A DNA stretch of 64,000 nt from BD1-7 clade bacterium (GTDB taxonomy: Bacteria > Pseudomonadota > Gammaproteobacteria > Pseudomonadales > DT-91). Positions 1-7,478 of this stretch are shown here, in pieces (the first letter of the stretch is position 1; the number at the start of each line of letters is the position of its first letter). Position numbers and translations under genes: made by a program. Where the stretch lies: positions 101,344-165,343 of the forward strand of contig CACSIO010000003.1 of assembly GCA_902705865.1 (NCBI GenBank). The letters are read 5' to 3'. The notes under the pieces were generated by a model. It saw only the letters and a program-made list of their open reading frames with translations, had not been told where the DNA came from and ran no database searches.

Positions 1-162
1 ACTTGCTCCGGGGTAACTGGCGGTTACTGAGACGCGTGGAGGCACAATTTCTGGGTAGAGTTCAACCTGAAGCAGCGGAATTGCAATACTGCCCGCGAAA
101 ACCATCAACAGTGCGATGACCGACGCTGCGATGGGGCGATCGATAAAAAACCGTGAAAACAT
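1..162 (-). CDS. RND efflux pump inner-membrane subunit, N-terminal part only
   Basis: The reverse strand from 162 encodes an open frame that runs off the left edge. It begins MFSRFFIDRPIAASVIALLM and continues with a membrane segment and a VELYPEIVPPRVSVTASYPG stretch. This is the canonical first transmembrane helix and PEYP-like entry into the first porter subdomain of HAE1-family RND pumps (AcrB/MexB type), proton-driven drug exporters of the inner membrane. Only about 54 residues are visible. It starts 10 bp after the stop of the adaptor gene at 173-1498, so it is the third gene of one operon with two adaptors. Family assignment is firm; substrate is unknown. Confidence 0.85.
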   Translation of the reverse strand, partial: MFSRFFIDRPIAASVIALLMVFAGSIAIPLLQVELYPEIVPPRVSVTASYPGAS

Positions 163-172
163 AATGTAATCC

Positions 173-1498
173 CTATCCCTGTTGGCAAGCGTTACTCAGG
201 TTGTCCGGTTTGATGGTTGTATCGGGAGCTTGCAAGACGCGCGGGTTTTCGTGAGCTGGAACTGTCACCATGACTTCGGCATCATCAAACAAAGTGTTAG
301 GTTCGGGCCCTGGGCTAACCTGTGTCGTTTTACTGTTAAGTTGCTGGCCGGGTTTGATGCTGTCGAGATAATTAGTCACGATATTTTGATCTGACTGAAT
401 ACCCGTGACTTGTGTCCAGGGGCCATATGTTGCTTGTCTTTCAACGTTGATACGTTTTACCGAACCGTTATTGAGCGTGTAAACATAGCTACCTAGCTGA
501 TCTAATTTGATAATCGCTGACGGTAGCATCAGCACATCCCGCGCATGGCCGAGTGTGAGTATCAGATGACCACTTTGGCCTGGGTAAATCAGATGATTCG
601 GATTTGCAATGGTGGCTCGTGCGCTGATTGTTCCGCTGCTGGGGTTCACGGCGATATCGATGAAATCCAATGTGCCGTGTTGTTCAACAGGGTGCTTGCC
701 GATCGTGGTAAATTGAACGCGTGATGTTTCTATGAGTTCTTTGCTCGGCGACGGTGATTTTTCAGTATTTTGAGTGCGAAGCACAGTTTGCAAGTGTGTG
801 GAGGGAACCTTGAAATATACATAAAGCGGATTGAGCTGTTTGATCGAGCTAAGTTGAGTATCGGCGTCAGTATTAGATTCACCGACCAACTGACCGGGGT
901 AGTATGCAGTTTTGCTCATTCGTCCGTTGAAAGGCGCGAGAATATCGGTATAGACTAAATCCTGTCGATAACGCTTTAGCCTTGCCTTGGCGTTATCAAG
1001 ATCGCCGATGGCCGTGTGAAAGTTAAGTGTTGCTTGATCGAGCTGATCTTGTGATGCGGCTTTGGCTTTGACTAGACGTTTATAGCGTTTGATTTCTATC
1101 CGCGTTTCAGCGACTTCAGCTTGTGCGATCTCTACTTCGGCTTGCGCTTGTTCTGCTTCGGCCTGACTGATGATTTGTTCGATTCGATAGAGGAGTTGGC
1201 CTTTCTTCACATATTGGCCATCTCGAAAGCAGACATCAGAAATAAAACCGCGCGTTCTGGCGACAATATCAACGCTCTCAAACGCGTCGGCATAGGCCGA
1301 GAAAAACAGCTGGTCAGGCATCTTCATGCTGACGGGTTTCATGATTTCTAGTGTTGGTGTTTGTTTGCGGTGCACGTTCTCTTGCTGGCTACAACCGAAC
1401 AGTGTTAGCGCTGTCAGCGAGGTGGAAAACAGGATTGTAAGCGTTGAGGACAGTGATTGATTGAGACCGTATCGATTACGACAGCGAAAAAGAGTCAT
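173..1498 (-). CDS. RND efflux periplasmic adaptor (membrane fusion protein), lipoprotein
   Basis: The 441-residue product starts with a positively charged N-terminus, a hydrophobic segment and the lipobox LFGC (Cys36), so it is predicted to be a lipid-anchored periplasmic adaptor linking an RND pump to an outer-membrane channel. The barrel-sandwich half motif VDIVARTRGFI and the coiled-coil hairpin rich in Ala/Glu (EAEQAQAEVEIAQAEVAETR) are HlyD/AcrA hallmarks, followed by APFNGRMSKTAYYPGQLV, the returning lipoyl half. Its start overlaps the stop of the upstream adaptor gene by 4 bp, indicating translational coupling. It is clearly a paralogue of that neighbour, so the operon encodes two adaptors for one pump. 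Confidence 0.9.
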   Translation of the reverse strand: MTLFRCRNRYGLNQSLSSTLTILFSTSLTALTLFGCSQQENVHRKQTPTLEIMKPVSMKMPDQLFFSAYADAFESVDIVARTRGFISDVCFRDGQYVKKGQLLYRIEQIISQAEAEQAQAEVEIAQAEVAETRIEIKRYKRLVKAKAASQDQLDQATLNFHTAIGDLDNAKARLKRYRQDLVYTDILAPFNGRMSKTAYYPGQLVGESNTDADTQLSSIKQLNPLYVYFKVPSTHLQTVLRTQNTEKSPSPSKELIETSRVQFTTIGKHPVEQHGTLDFIDIAVNPSSGTISARATIANPNHLIYPGQSGHLILTLGHARDVLMLPSAIIKLDQLGSYVYTLNNGSVKRINVERQATYGPWTQVTGIQSDQNIVTNYLDSIKPGQQLNSKTTQVSPGPEPNTLFDDAEVMVTVPAHENPRVLQAPDTTIKPDNLSNACQQG

Positions 1499-2682
1499 CC
1501 CTGGTCGTCCTCTTGGGTTGTGTGTGCCGTCGACATATCCTTTGCTGTAACTGGCGCGGGCGGCGGTGGAATCTTGTTGGGTATAACGTGTAAACCCGGG
1601 TGTATGATCGAGAGGCCACCAGCCAGTATCGGTGTATTTGCTTTAAGCCCTTGAACCTGTGTCCATGCGTCAATCTTCTGCACAGTTTTGATATTTTGCC
1701 GTTTCAGCTGTTGTTTTGTATCAACGGTGTATACGAAATTGCCGTTGAAATCTTCATGAATCGTCGCGGTAGGGATTAATATGGCGTTTGGGATCGTGCC
1801 GGTTTGAACAAAAATTGTGCCGTACTGGCCTGGGTAGATGTGGTTGGTTTGATTGGAAATCGTGGCTCTGAGTAATATCGTGCCAGATTGCTGGTCAGCA
1901 GTGTTATTAATGAAATTCAGCGAACCAAATGTATGTACCGGAGAATCCGATAACAACGTGAAGCGTACTGGTAGTGCAAAACCTTTCTGATACTGAGCGG
2001 TTAAGAGTGTTTGTAGATCATTAGACGGGATTGGAAAGTCGACATATAAGGGGGATGTTTTCAACAGTTGGGTCAAGGTTGTGCTGCCGCTGGCATTGTC
2101 GGGATCAACCAGCTCCCCTGGGTAGAAGCGTGTTCGGCTGATGCGGCCATCGAAAGGAGCCCGCACCTCGGTGTAACTCAACTCACGTTGTGCTTGAGTC
2201 AGTAATGCACGGGCGCGTTTGCGTTCTGCAACGGCCTCGTTGTAATCAAGTAAGGCTTTGTCTCGCTCTTCTTTAGAGGTCAACTTTTTAGCTAATAGCC
2301 GTTCTTGCCGTTCATAGGATAGTCGTGAGCGAGTTACCTTGGCGTTAGTGATGGCCAGCTCGGCTTGTGCCTGTTCGACATCGGCTTGGTCATAGATCAC
2401 CTCGAGTGTGTAAAGCAGTTGATTTTGTTTGACGATCTGGCCGTCTTTGAAATGTATGCCTTCGATAAAACCTCGGGTCCTTGCAACGATATCGACGGTT
2501 TCAACAGCTTGGGTGTTGGCGGGGTAGTGTGTGAAATTTGGAATGTCACGTTCTATGGCGTAGACAATATCCGCGTTTGCTGGCTTGGGGGTCATCCGGG
2601 TCGTGGGTTTCTCACACCCGTAGGCGAACACTAACGATAGAACCATTAAACACAGGCGTTTGGTGTTGACCACTGATGCCAT
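1495..2682 (-). CDS. RND efflux periplasmic adaptor (second, tandem copy), lipoprotein
   Basis: I place the start at 2682, preceded by AGGAAG at a good distance. It gives a 395-residue lipoprotein with signal MASVVNTKRLCLMVLSLVF and lipobox Cys23. A longer open frame reaches 2940 but overlaps the divergent LysE gene and has no signal at its start. The protein repeats the neighbour's adaptor architecture: VETVDIVARTRGFI (lipoyl half), an Ala/Glu/Arg-rich coiled-coil hairpin, then APFDGRISRTRFYPGELV and a beta-barrel. It is the first gene of the adaptor-adaptor-pump operon. Two adaptors for one pump recalls TriABC of Pseudomonas; whether both are required here is inference. Confidence 0.88.
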   Translation of the reverse strand: MASVVNTKRLCLMVLSLVFAYGCEKPTTRMTPKPANADIVYAIERDIPNFTHYPANTQAVETVDIVARTRGFIEGIHFKDGQIVKQNQLLYTLEVIYDQADVEQAQAELAITNAKVTRSRLSYERQERLLAKKLTSKEERDKALLDYNEAVAERKRARALLTQAQRELSYTEVRAPFDGRISRTRFYPGELVDPDNASGSTTLTQLLKTSPLYVDFPIPSNDLQTLLTAQYQKGFALPVRFTLLSDSPVHTFGSLNFINNTADQQSGTILLRATISNQTNHIYPGQYGTIFVQTGTIPNAILIPTATIHEDFNGNFVYTVDTKQQLKRQNIKTVQKIDAWTQVQGLKANTPILAGGLSIIHPGLHVIPNKIPPPPAPVTAKDMSTAHTTQEDDQG

Positions 2683-2887
2683 GGATATCTTCCTGAAAAA
2701 TTGCTGATGACCGCTAGGGTGGCGCTCGATACGCTTATTATCGCAATACATTTCGTACTTTTCTGGCGAAGTATAGTCAAGAATCGGTGGTGCGGCAGAG
2801 GCTCGGTTGAGGTGGATTTGTTGTATTTTTATTGTCGGGAGGAGACGTGTTTGGTATAGATATCGGCTTGATTTGGAGTGATTACAG

Positions 2888-3532
2888 ATGGCATTTGAAA
2901 CCGTGTTTGCGTTCTGGCTAACATCAATGGCATTGGCCATTGCCCCTGGTCCGGATAACTTGTTTGTACTGAGTCAATCAGCGTTATATGGTCGACGCTC
3001 TGGGCTATGGGTAACTGCAGGGCTGTGCAGCGGTTTGCTGTTTCACACCGCAGCTGTGGCGCTCGGCCTTGCTGCGTTGATACAAGCATCACCGTTTGCG
3101 TTTACGCTAGTCAAATTTGCCGGTGCGGGTTATTTGCTATACCTAGCGTGGGGCGCGTTGCGAGCGGCTCTGCACGAGGCGCCTTTGGGGGCAGCAAATC
3201 AGAGTTCGACATTGGTTTCGCCATTGTTACTATATCGACGTGGCGTTTTAATGAATATTACCAACCCTAAGGTCACCTTGTTTTTTCTCGCGTTTCTGCC
3301 GCAGTTTATCGCGCCTCAGGGTTTACCTGTGTTTGTGCAAGTTGGGATCTTGGGCGTGGTTTTTATGCTAGGTACTTTCATTGTATTTGGTTTAATTGCA
3401 TTTGGTGCGGGGCAATTGGGCGAACGATTACAGCAGTCAACGACTGCTCAGCGTTGGTTAAATGCGATTGCGGGCACGGTCTTTACTGCGTTGGCGCTCA
3501 GGCTTTTGGTCGCCGATATGGAAGTGAGCTGA
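2888..3532 (+). CDS. LysE/RhtB family amino acid exporter
   Basis: The 214-residue membrane protein has the LysE-family opening MAFETVFAFWLTSMALAIAP with the PGPD motif just after the first helix, a second helix block GLWVTAGLCSGLLFHTAAV, and the family's NITNPKVTLFFLAFLPQF signature near residue 120. About six membrane helices are visible, the usual number. Such proteins export amino acids or homoserine lactone-like metabolites across the inner membrane. It is divergent from the RND adaptor operon and ends 9 bp from the convergent MFS gene. The substrate cannot be read from sequence. Confidence 0.9.
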   Translation: MAFETVFAFWLTSMALAIAPGPDNLFVLSQSALYGRRSGLWVTAGLCSGLLFHTAAVALGLAALIQASPFAFTLVKFAGAGYLLYLAWGALRAALHEAPLGAANQSSTLVSPLLLYRRGVLMNITNPKVTLFFLAFLPQFIAPQGLPVFVQVGILGVVFMLGTFIVFGLIAFGAGQLGERLQQSTTAQRWLNAIAGTVFTALALRLLVADMEVS

Positions 3533-3541
3533 CTTGTTGTA

Positions 3542-4822
3542 TCAGTCGATGGCGTTGTTTTTGGTTTCTTTAGAAAACAAAACAAACAGTAGATGAATCA
3601 AGGCCATCAAGGTGATGTAGTAAACCAGTGAATAGATGTCGCCCGTCAAACGGTAAATGTGCTGGCAAATTAAAGGGGTTAACCCCCCGGCAACTGTTAG
3701 CGCAACATTGTAACCAATGGCCCCACCGGTGCAGCGCAATGCGAACGGAAACATCTCGGTGATGGCTGTTGTGAGCACAGCGGCTGTTGGTGCCAAGGCA
3801 ATGGCATAGATCACCAAACCAATGATGGCGTAACTCAGCTCACCTTGGGCGATAAACGAAAACGTTGGGTAACTGGTGAGAATGAATAATACGGCTCCGG
3901 TTGCCATTACTGGGCGCCTGCCGACATGGTCTGAAATAAGACCACATACTGGAATCAACGCCGTACTCACCAATAAACACACCAATATTGCCAGGTTAGC
4001 TTCCTCTAGGGTGAGCCCGATGTCGTGTGTCAGGAAGGAGGGCATAAAACCCAGCAAAAAGTAGTTGCCCATCGCCATCATGATGCCGTAGCCAAACGAG
4101 ATCACAAGCGAATGAATTTGGGTGTTGAAGGACGTTTGTATTGGGCTTTTATTGATTTCTCCGCGTGCCTTGTGTGCCAAAAATACAGGCGATTCATCAA
4201 CCGTGTTAAGTAGTACGGCGACTAACAAACCGATGAATAGGAACGAAATAAACGGAATTCTCCAGCCCCAAAGCGCAATCTGCGCGTCGTCCAGTTTTAC
4301 TGTAATCAGGTAGAACGACAGAATACCAATCGAAAAACCCAGAAACACGCCGCACATAACACTGCTCGAAATGAATCCGCGGCGCTGGTTGTGACCCAGC
4401 TCAATAAGCAGAGCAGTTGAGTTAGTTGGCTCTGCTGATATTGCCATGGTTTGCAATATGCGGACGGCTAATAAGAGGACAATGGAGAAATAGCCGAGTT
4501 TGTCGTAGCCGGGTAAGACGCCGATCATGGCCGTGCATACGGATGAAATAATTACTGTTGCCAACAGGGTTTTTCGCCGCCCGTGTTTGTCGGCGTAGGC
4601 GCCAGAAATCATGGCACCGAGCGGCCGAAACACGAACCCAGCGGCAAAGATTAAAAAATATAGCGTTAGTGACGTTGAATACGAGGTGAAGGGGAAAAAC
4701 ACCTTTGCCAGAATCGGAGAAAAATAAGCATAGAGCGCAAAATCTGCCCAAGCGATTGTATTGCCCAGTACTACTGCGGAGACCAGCTTGCTGTTTACCT
4801 TTTTTGCAGGTTCGCTATCCAT
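3542..4822 (-). CDS. MFS transporter, metabolite:H+ symporter (MHS/ProP-like) subfamily
   Basis: A 426-residue protein with about twelve membrane segments. The N-terminal part LVSAVVLGNTIAWADFALYA followed by YFSPILAKVFFP matches the MHS (ProP/KgtP/ShiA) opening, and the loop 2-3 motif RPLGAMISGAYADKHGRRKT is the classic major facilitator signature, with a second GLISDHVGRRPVMATG after helix 8. MHS members import osmolytes, dicarboxylates or aromatic acids with protons. GGAA lies five bases before the ATG. It lies 135 bp downstream of the Lrp-type regulator on the same strand, so control by that regulator is plausible but unproven. Confidence 0.88.
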   Translation of the reverse strand: MDSEPAKKVNSKLVSAVVLGNTIAWADFALYAYFSPILAKVFFPFTSYSTSLTLYFLIFAAGFVFRPLGAMISGAYADKHGRRKTLLATVIISSVCTAMIGVLPGYDKLGYFSIVLLLAVRILQTMAISAEPTNSTALLIELGHNQRRGFISSSVMCGVFLGFSIGILSFYLITVKLDDAQIALWGWRIPFISFLFIGLLVAVLLNTVDESPVFLAHKARGEINKSPIQTSFNTQIHSLVISFGYGIMMAMGNYFLLGFMPSFLTHDIGLTLEEANLAILVCLLVSTALIPVCGLISDHVGRRPVMATGAVLFILTSYPTFSFIAQGELSYAIIGLVIYAIALAPTAAVLTTAITEMFPFALRCTGGAIGYNVALTVAGGLTPLICQHIYRLTGDIYSLVYYITLMALIHLLFVLFSKETKNNAID

Positions 4823-4957
4823 AGCTGTTCCGTGTTGGGTCGTTATTTACCGTTTGATTTGGCGTCTCGCTGTATACAAATTAGTCCATATACCGCGGGT
4901 AGCAATGATCACGGCCCAGTAACCGGGTGTGATAAAGCCTTCTTCAAATAGTCGCCT

Positions 4958-5431
4958 TCACGACACGGGTAAAGCGGTAGAGTCGATGATTCGGCGCATG
5001 ACAAAGCTTGAATGCACACCGGTAACGCCGGTTAGGCGCGTGAGCTTTCCTAATAAGAATTGCTGATAATCGTCCATATCTTTAACCACGACTTTCAACA
5101 TGTAATCAGCCGATTGGCCGGTAATCAGGTAGCACTCCAGCACTTCTTCGAAGGCGCTCACTTTGGCTTCGAAGTTTTCAAAGCGGTCGGGTGTGTGTCT
5201 GTCCATGCTGATTGACACGATGGCCGTTAGGTTGAGCCCGAGCTTTTTGGCATCAAGCAGCGCGACGGTATCGAGAATGATGCCGGCTTCCTGCAGTGCT
5301 TTGACGCGGCGTGCGCAAGGCGAGGGCGATAGGCCGACTCGTTCAGCCAGCTCGGTGTTGGCAATGGCGCCGTTTTTCTGCAGTTCGTGGAGAATCCGAC
5401 GGTCAGTTCGATCGAGGTTGATGGTATCCAT
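4958..5431 (-). CDS. Lrp/AsnC family transcriptional regulator
   Basis: The 157-residue product has the AsnC-type winged helix at the N-terminus (LDRTDRRILHELQKNGAI, then ELAERVGLSPSPCARRVKAL) and the RAM effector-binding domain after residue 65 (TAIVSISMDRHTPDRFENFE), ending in a typical ligand-pocket region TGQSADYMLKVVVKDMDDYQ. Lrp-type proteins sense amino acids and bind DNA as octamers or hexadecamers. It is divergent from leuA with a 192-bp AT-rich gap and precedes an MFS transporter. Regulation of either neighbour is an inference from position. Confidence 0.92.
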   Translation of the reverse strand: MDTINLDRTDRRILHELQKNGAIANTELAERVGLSPSPCARRVKALQEAGIILDTVALLDAKKLGLNLTAIVSISMDRHTPDRFENFEAKVSAFEEVLECYLITGQSADYMLKVVVKDMDDYQQFLLGKLTRLTGVTGVHSSFVMRRIIDSTALPVS

Positions 5432-5623
5432 AGTTGTATAGAATGCTCGATAAGTAGTTGTGTAGGGTTAATACACTAAATATATAATAAATATTGGTGA
5501 ATAATGCTAAATAATACGTTTATGTGAGAATGTTTGCCATCATTCACTCCGCTTTTGTCGGTATAGTATCCACAACATAAAAGATTGCTTGCCTCTGGGC
5601 ATCAGGATACATACAGGTGTGTT

Positions 5624-7333
5624 ATGGCCGATTCAAATACTCATTCGTTTAATCCATCCAAATATTGTTCTGCGCCAAAGCCGGTTAAAATCAACCGTCG
5701 TTGGCCGGATAACCAGATCGTGCGAGCGCCAGTATGGTGTGCCGTCGATTTGCGCGATGGTAATCAAGCACTGATTGAACCGATGTCTGTTACCCAGAAA
5801 AAGCAAATGTGGCATTTGCTGGTCAAAATGGGTTTTAAACAAATTGAAGTTGGGTTTCCATCAGCATCACAGCCAGATTTTGATTTTGTTCGTTGGTTGA
5901 TTGAAGAAAACCAGATTCCAGACGACGTAACGATTCAAGTACTGGTGCAGGCGAGAGATAGCCTTATTGAACGTACCTTCGATGCGTTGGATGGCATCCA
6001 TCAAGCGATCGTGCATGTGTATAACTCAACGTCGCCAGTGCAGCGCGAAAAGGTTTTCCGGTCTGAGAAATCCGGCATCGTTGATATCGCCATTAATGGC
6101 GCGCGTAAGGTGTTGGATGAGTCGCGTAAATATGCAAATACGCGATGGTCCTTTGAGTATTCACCTGAGAGTTTTTCAGGCACCGAAACTGATTTTGCGA
6201 TCGATATCTGCAATGCCGTTATTGAAGTTTGGCAACCGACACCAGACAACAAGGCCATTATTAATTTGCCCGCAACGGTTGAATGCGCCAGCCCGAATGT
6301 TTTCGCTGATCAAGTCGAAATCTTTTGCGACAGCGTGAAACGTCGTGACAGCATTTTGGTATCTGTGCATACCCATAACGATCGAGGGTGTGCTGTTGCA
6401 GCTGCAGAATTAGCCGTTATGGCCGGAGCCGATAGGGTCGAAGGTACCTTGATGGGCAACGGCGAGCGCACCGGCAATATGGATATCGTTACCATGGCGA
6501 TGAACTTGTATAGCCAAGGCGTCGATCCGAAGTTGGATTTATCCATTGCCTCAGAAATCATTAACACGGTTGAATCTTGTACGCAGATCAAGACGCACCC
6601 AAGGCACCCATGGTTTGGTGAGTTGGTATACACAGCGTTTTCTGGCAGTCACCAAGATGCCATCAAGAAGTGTTTGGCCCAGCAAGATGCTGATCAGGCT
6701 TGGGATGTCGCGTATTTGCCGATTAATCCGGGAGACATTGGCCGGAATTATGAATCAGTGATTCGTGTGAACAGTCAATCGGGCAAAGGCGGTGTCGCCT
6801 TTATTATGGAATCCGAATTTGGCGTAGCGATGCCACGTTGGATGCAAATAGTGTTGAGTCGGGAGGTTCAGCGATATTCTGAAACACATCAATGTGAAGT
6901 TAACAGCCAGATGATTTGGCAGATTTTTGATGCGGTATTTATGCAACCGAACGATGATGAGACGCCGCAGTTTCAGGTGTTGAGTTATCAATTTGAGAAG
7001 AACCGTGATGTCGAAACCCTTAAAGCCAGTATTAGTGACGGGAACGACGCGGTGTTAATTCATGGGAGTGGTATGGGTGTGATTTCGGCTCTTAGTGATG
7101 GCTTGCGTAAAACCATGGGTATTGATTTTGAAGTTCAGCATTTCGATCAAATCGCATTAGGCGAGGGTACTGATGCTAAGGCAATGGCGTTTGTGCAGAT
7201 CAAGATCGATGGCACTAACTTTGTTGGGGTCGCGCAAGATGAAGATATTATGTCTGCCAATATTAATAGCGTATTGGTTGCTGCGAATCGATATGCGAGC
7301 ACATCAGAAGCAGGGTCGCGTCGTGTTTCTTAG
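5624..7333 (+). CDS. leuA: 2-isopropylmalate synthase (LeuA2 type)
   Basis: Catalyses condensation of acetyl-CoA and 2-oxoisovalerate, the first committed step of leucine synthesis. The 569-residue product has the DLRDGNQALIEPM metal/substrate motif near residue 45, the HTHNDRG metal-binding motif, the GNGERTGNMDIV motif, and a C-terminal LeuA regulatory domain. The longer form with ALIEPM rather than DTLRDGEQ marks the actinobacterial-like LeuA2 group. I chose ATG 5624 (MADSNTHSFNPSKY) because AGGTG precedes it; an upstream in-frame TTG at 5585 adds 13 residues without conserved sequence. It is followed by a strong bidirectional terminator. No leader peptide rich in Leu codons was recognised upstream. 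Confidence 0.95.
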   Translation: MADSNTHSFNPSKYCSAPKPVKINRRWPDNQIVRAPVWCAVDLRDGNQALIEPMSVTQKKQMWHLLVKMGFKQIEVGFPSASQPDFDFVRWLIEENQIPDDVTIQVLVQARDSLIERTFDALDGIHQAIVHVYNSTSPVQREKVFRSEKSGIVDIAINGARKVLDESRKYANTRWSFEYSPESFSGTETDFAIDICNAVIEVWQPTPDNKAIINLPATVECASPNVFADQVEIFCDSVKRRDSILVSVHTHNDRGCAVAAAELAVMAGADRVEGTLMGNGERTGNMDIVTMAMNLYSQGVDPKLDLSIASEIINTVESCTQIKTHPRHPWFGELVYTAFSGSHQDAIKKCLAQQDADQAWDVAYLPINPGDIGRNYESVIRVNSQSGKGGVAFIMESEFGVAMPRWMQIVLSREVQRYSETHQCEVNSQMIWQIFDAVFMQPNDDETPQFQVLSYQFEKNRDVETLKASISDGNDAVLIHGSGMGVISALSDGLRKTMGIDFEVQHFDQIALGEGTDAKAMAFVQIKIDGTNFVGVAQDEDIMSANINSVLVAANRYASTSEAGSRRVS

Positions 7334-7384
7334 CTTACGTAATCACTGAGCCTTTAGCTGGATTCACGATTCGAGGGTTCGTGA

Positions 7385-7426
7385 AACCCAAAAAACGGAA
7401 GCATTGCAACTTCCGTTTTTTGGGTT
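7385..7426. terminator. Bidirectional intrinsic terminator between leuA and the Kelch lipoprotein gene
   Basis: A perfect 17-bp inverted repeat (7385-7401 with 7410-7426, 8-base loop). The stem contains an A6 tract on one side and T6 on the other, so it can work for both convergent genes. Confidence 0.85.
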
Positions 7427-7478
7427 ACTGATATTCGACACTAATTCGCACGAATAACGAATGATCAGGTATGCAGAG

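Noticed and set aside
2683..2940. N-terminal extension of the second adaptor
   Set aside because: It overlaps the divergent LysE gene, has no signal peptide at its start, and a good start with lipobox lies at 2682.
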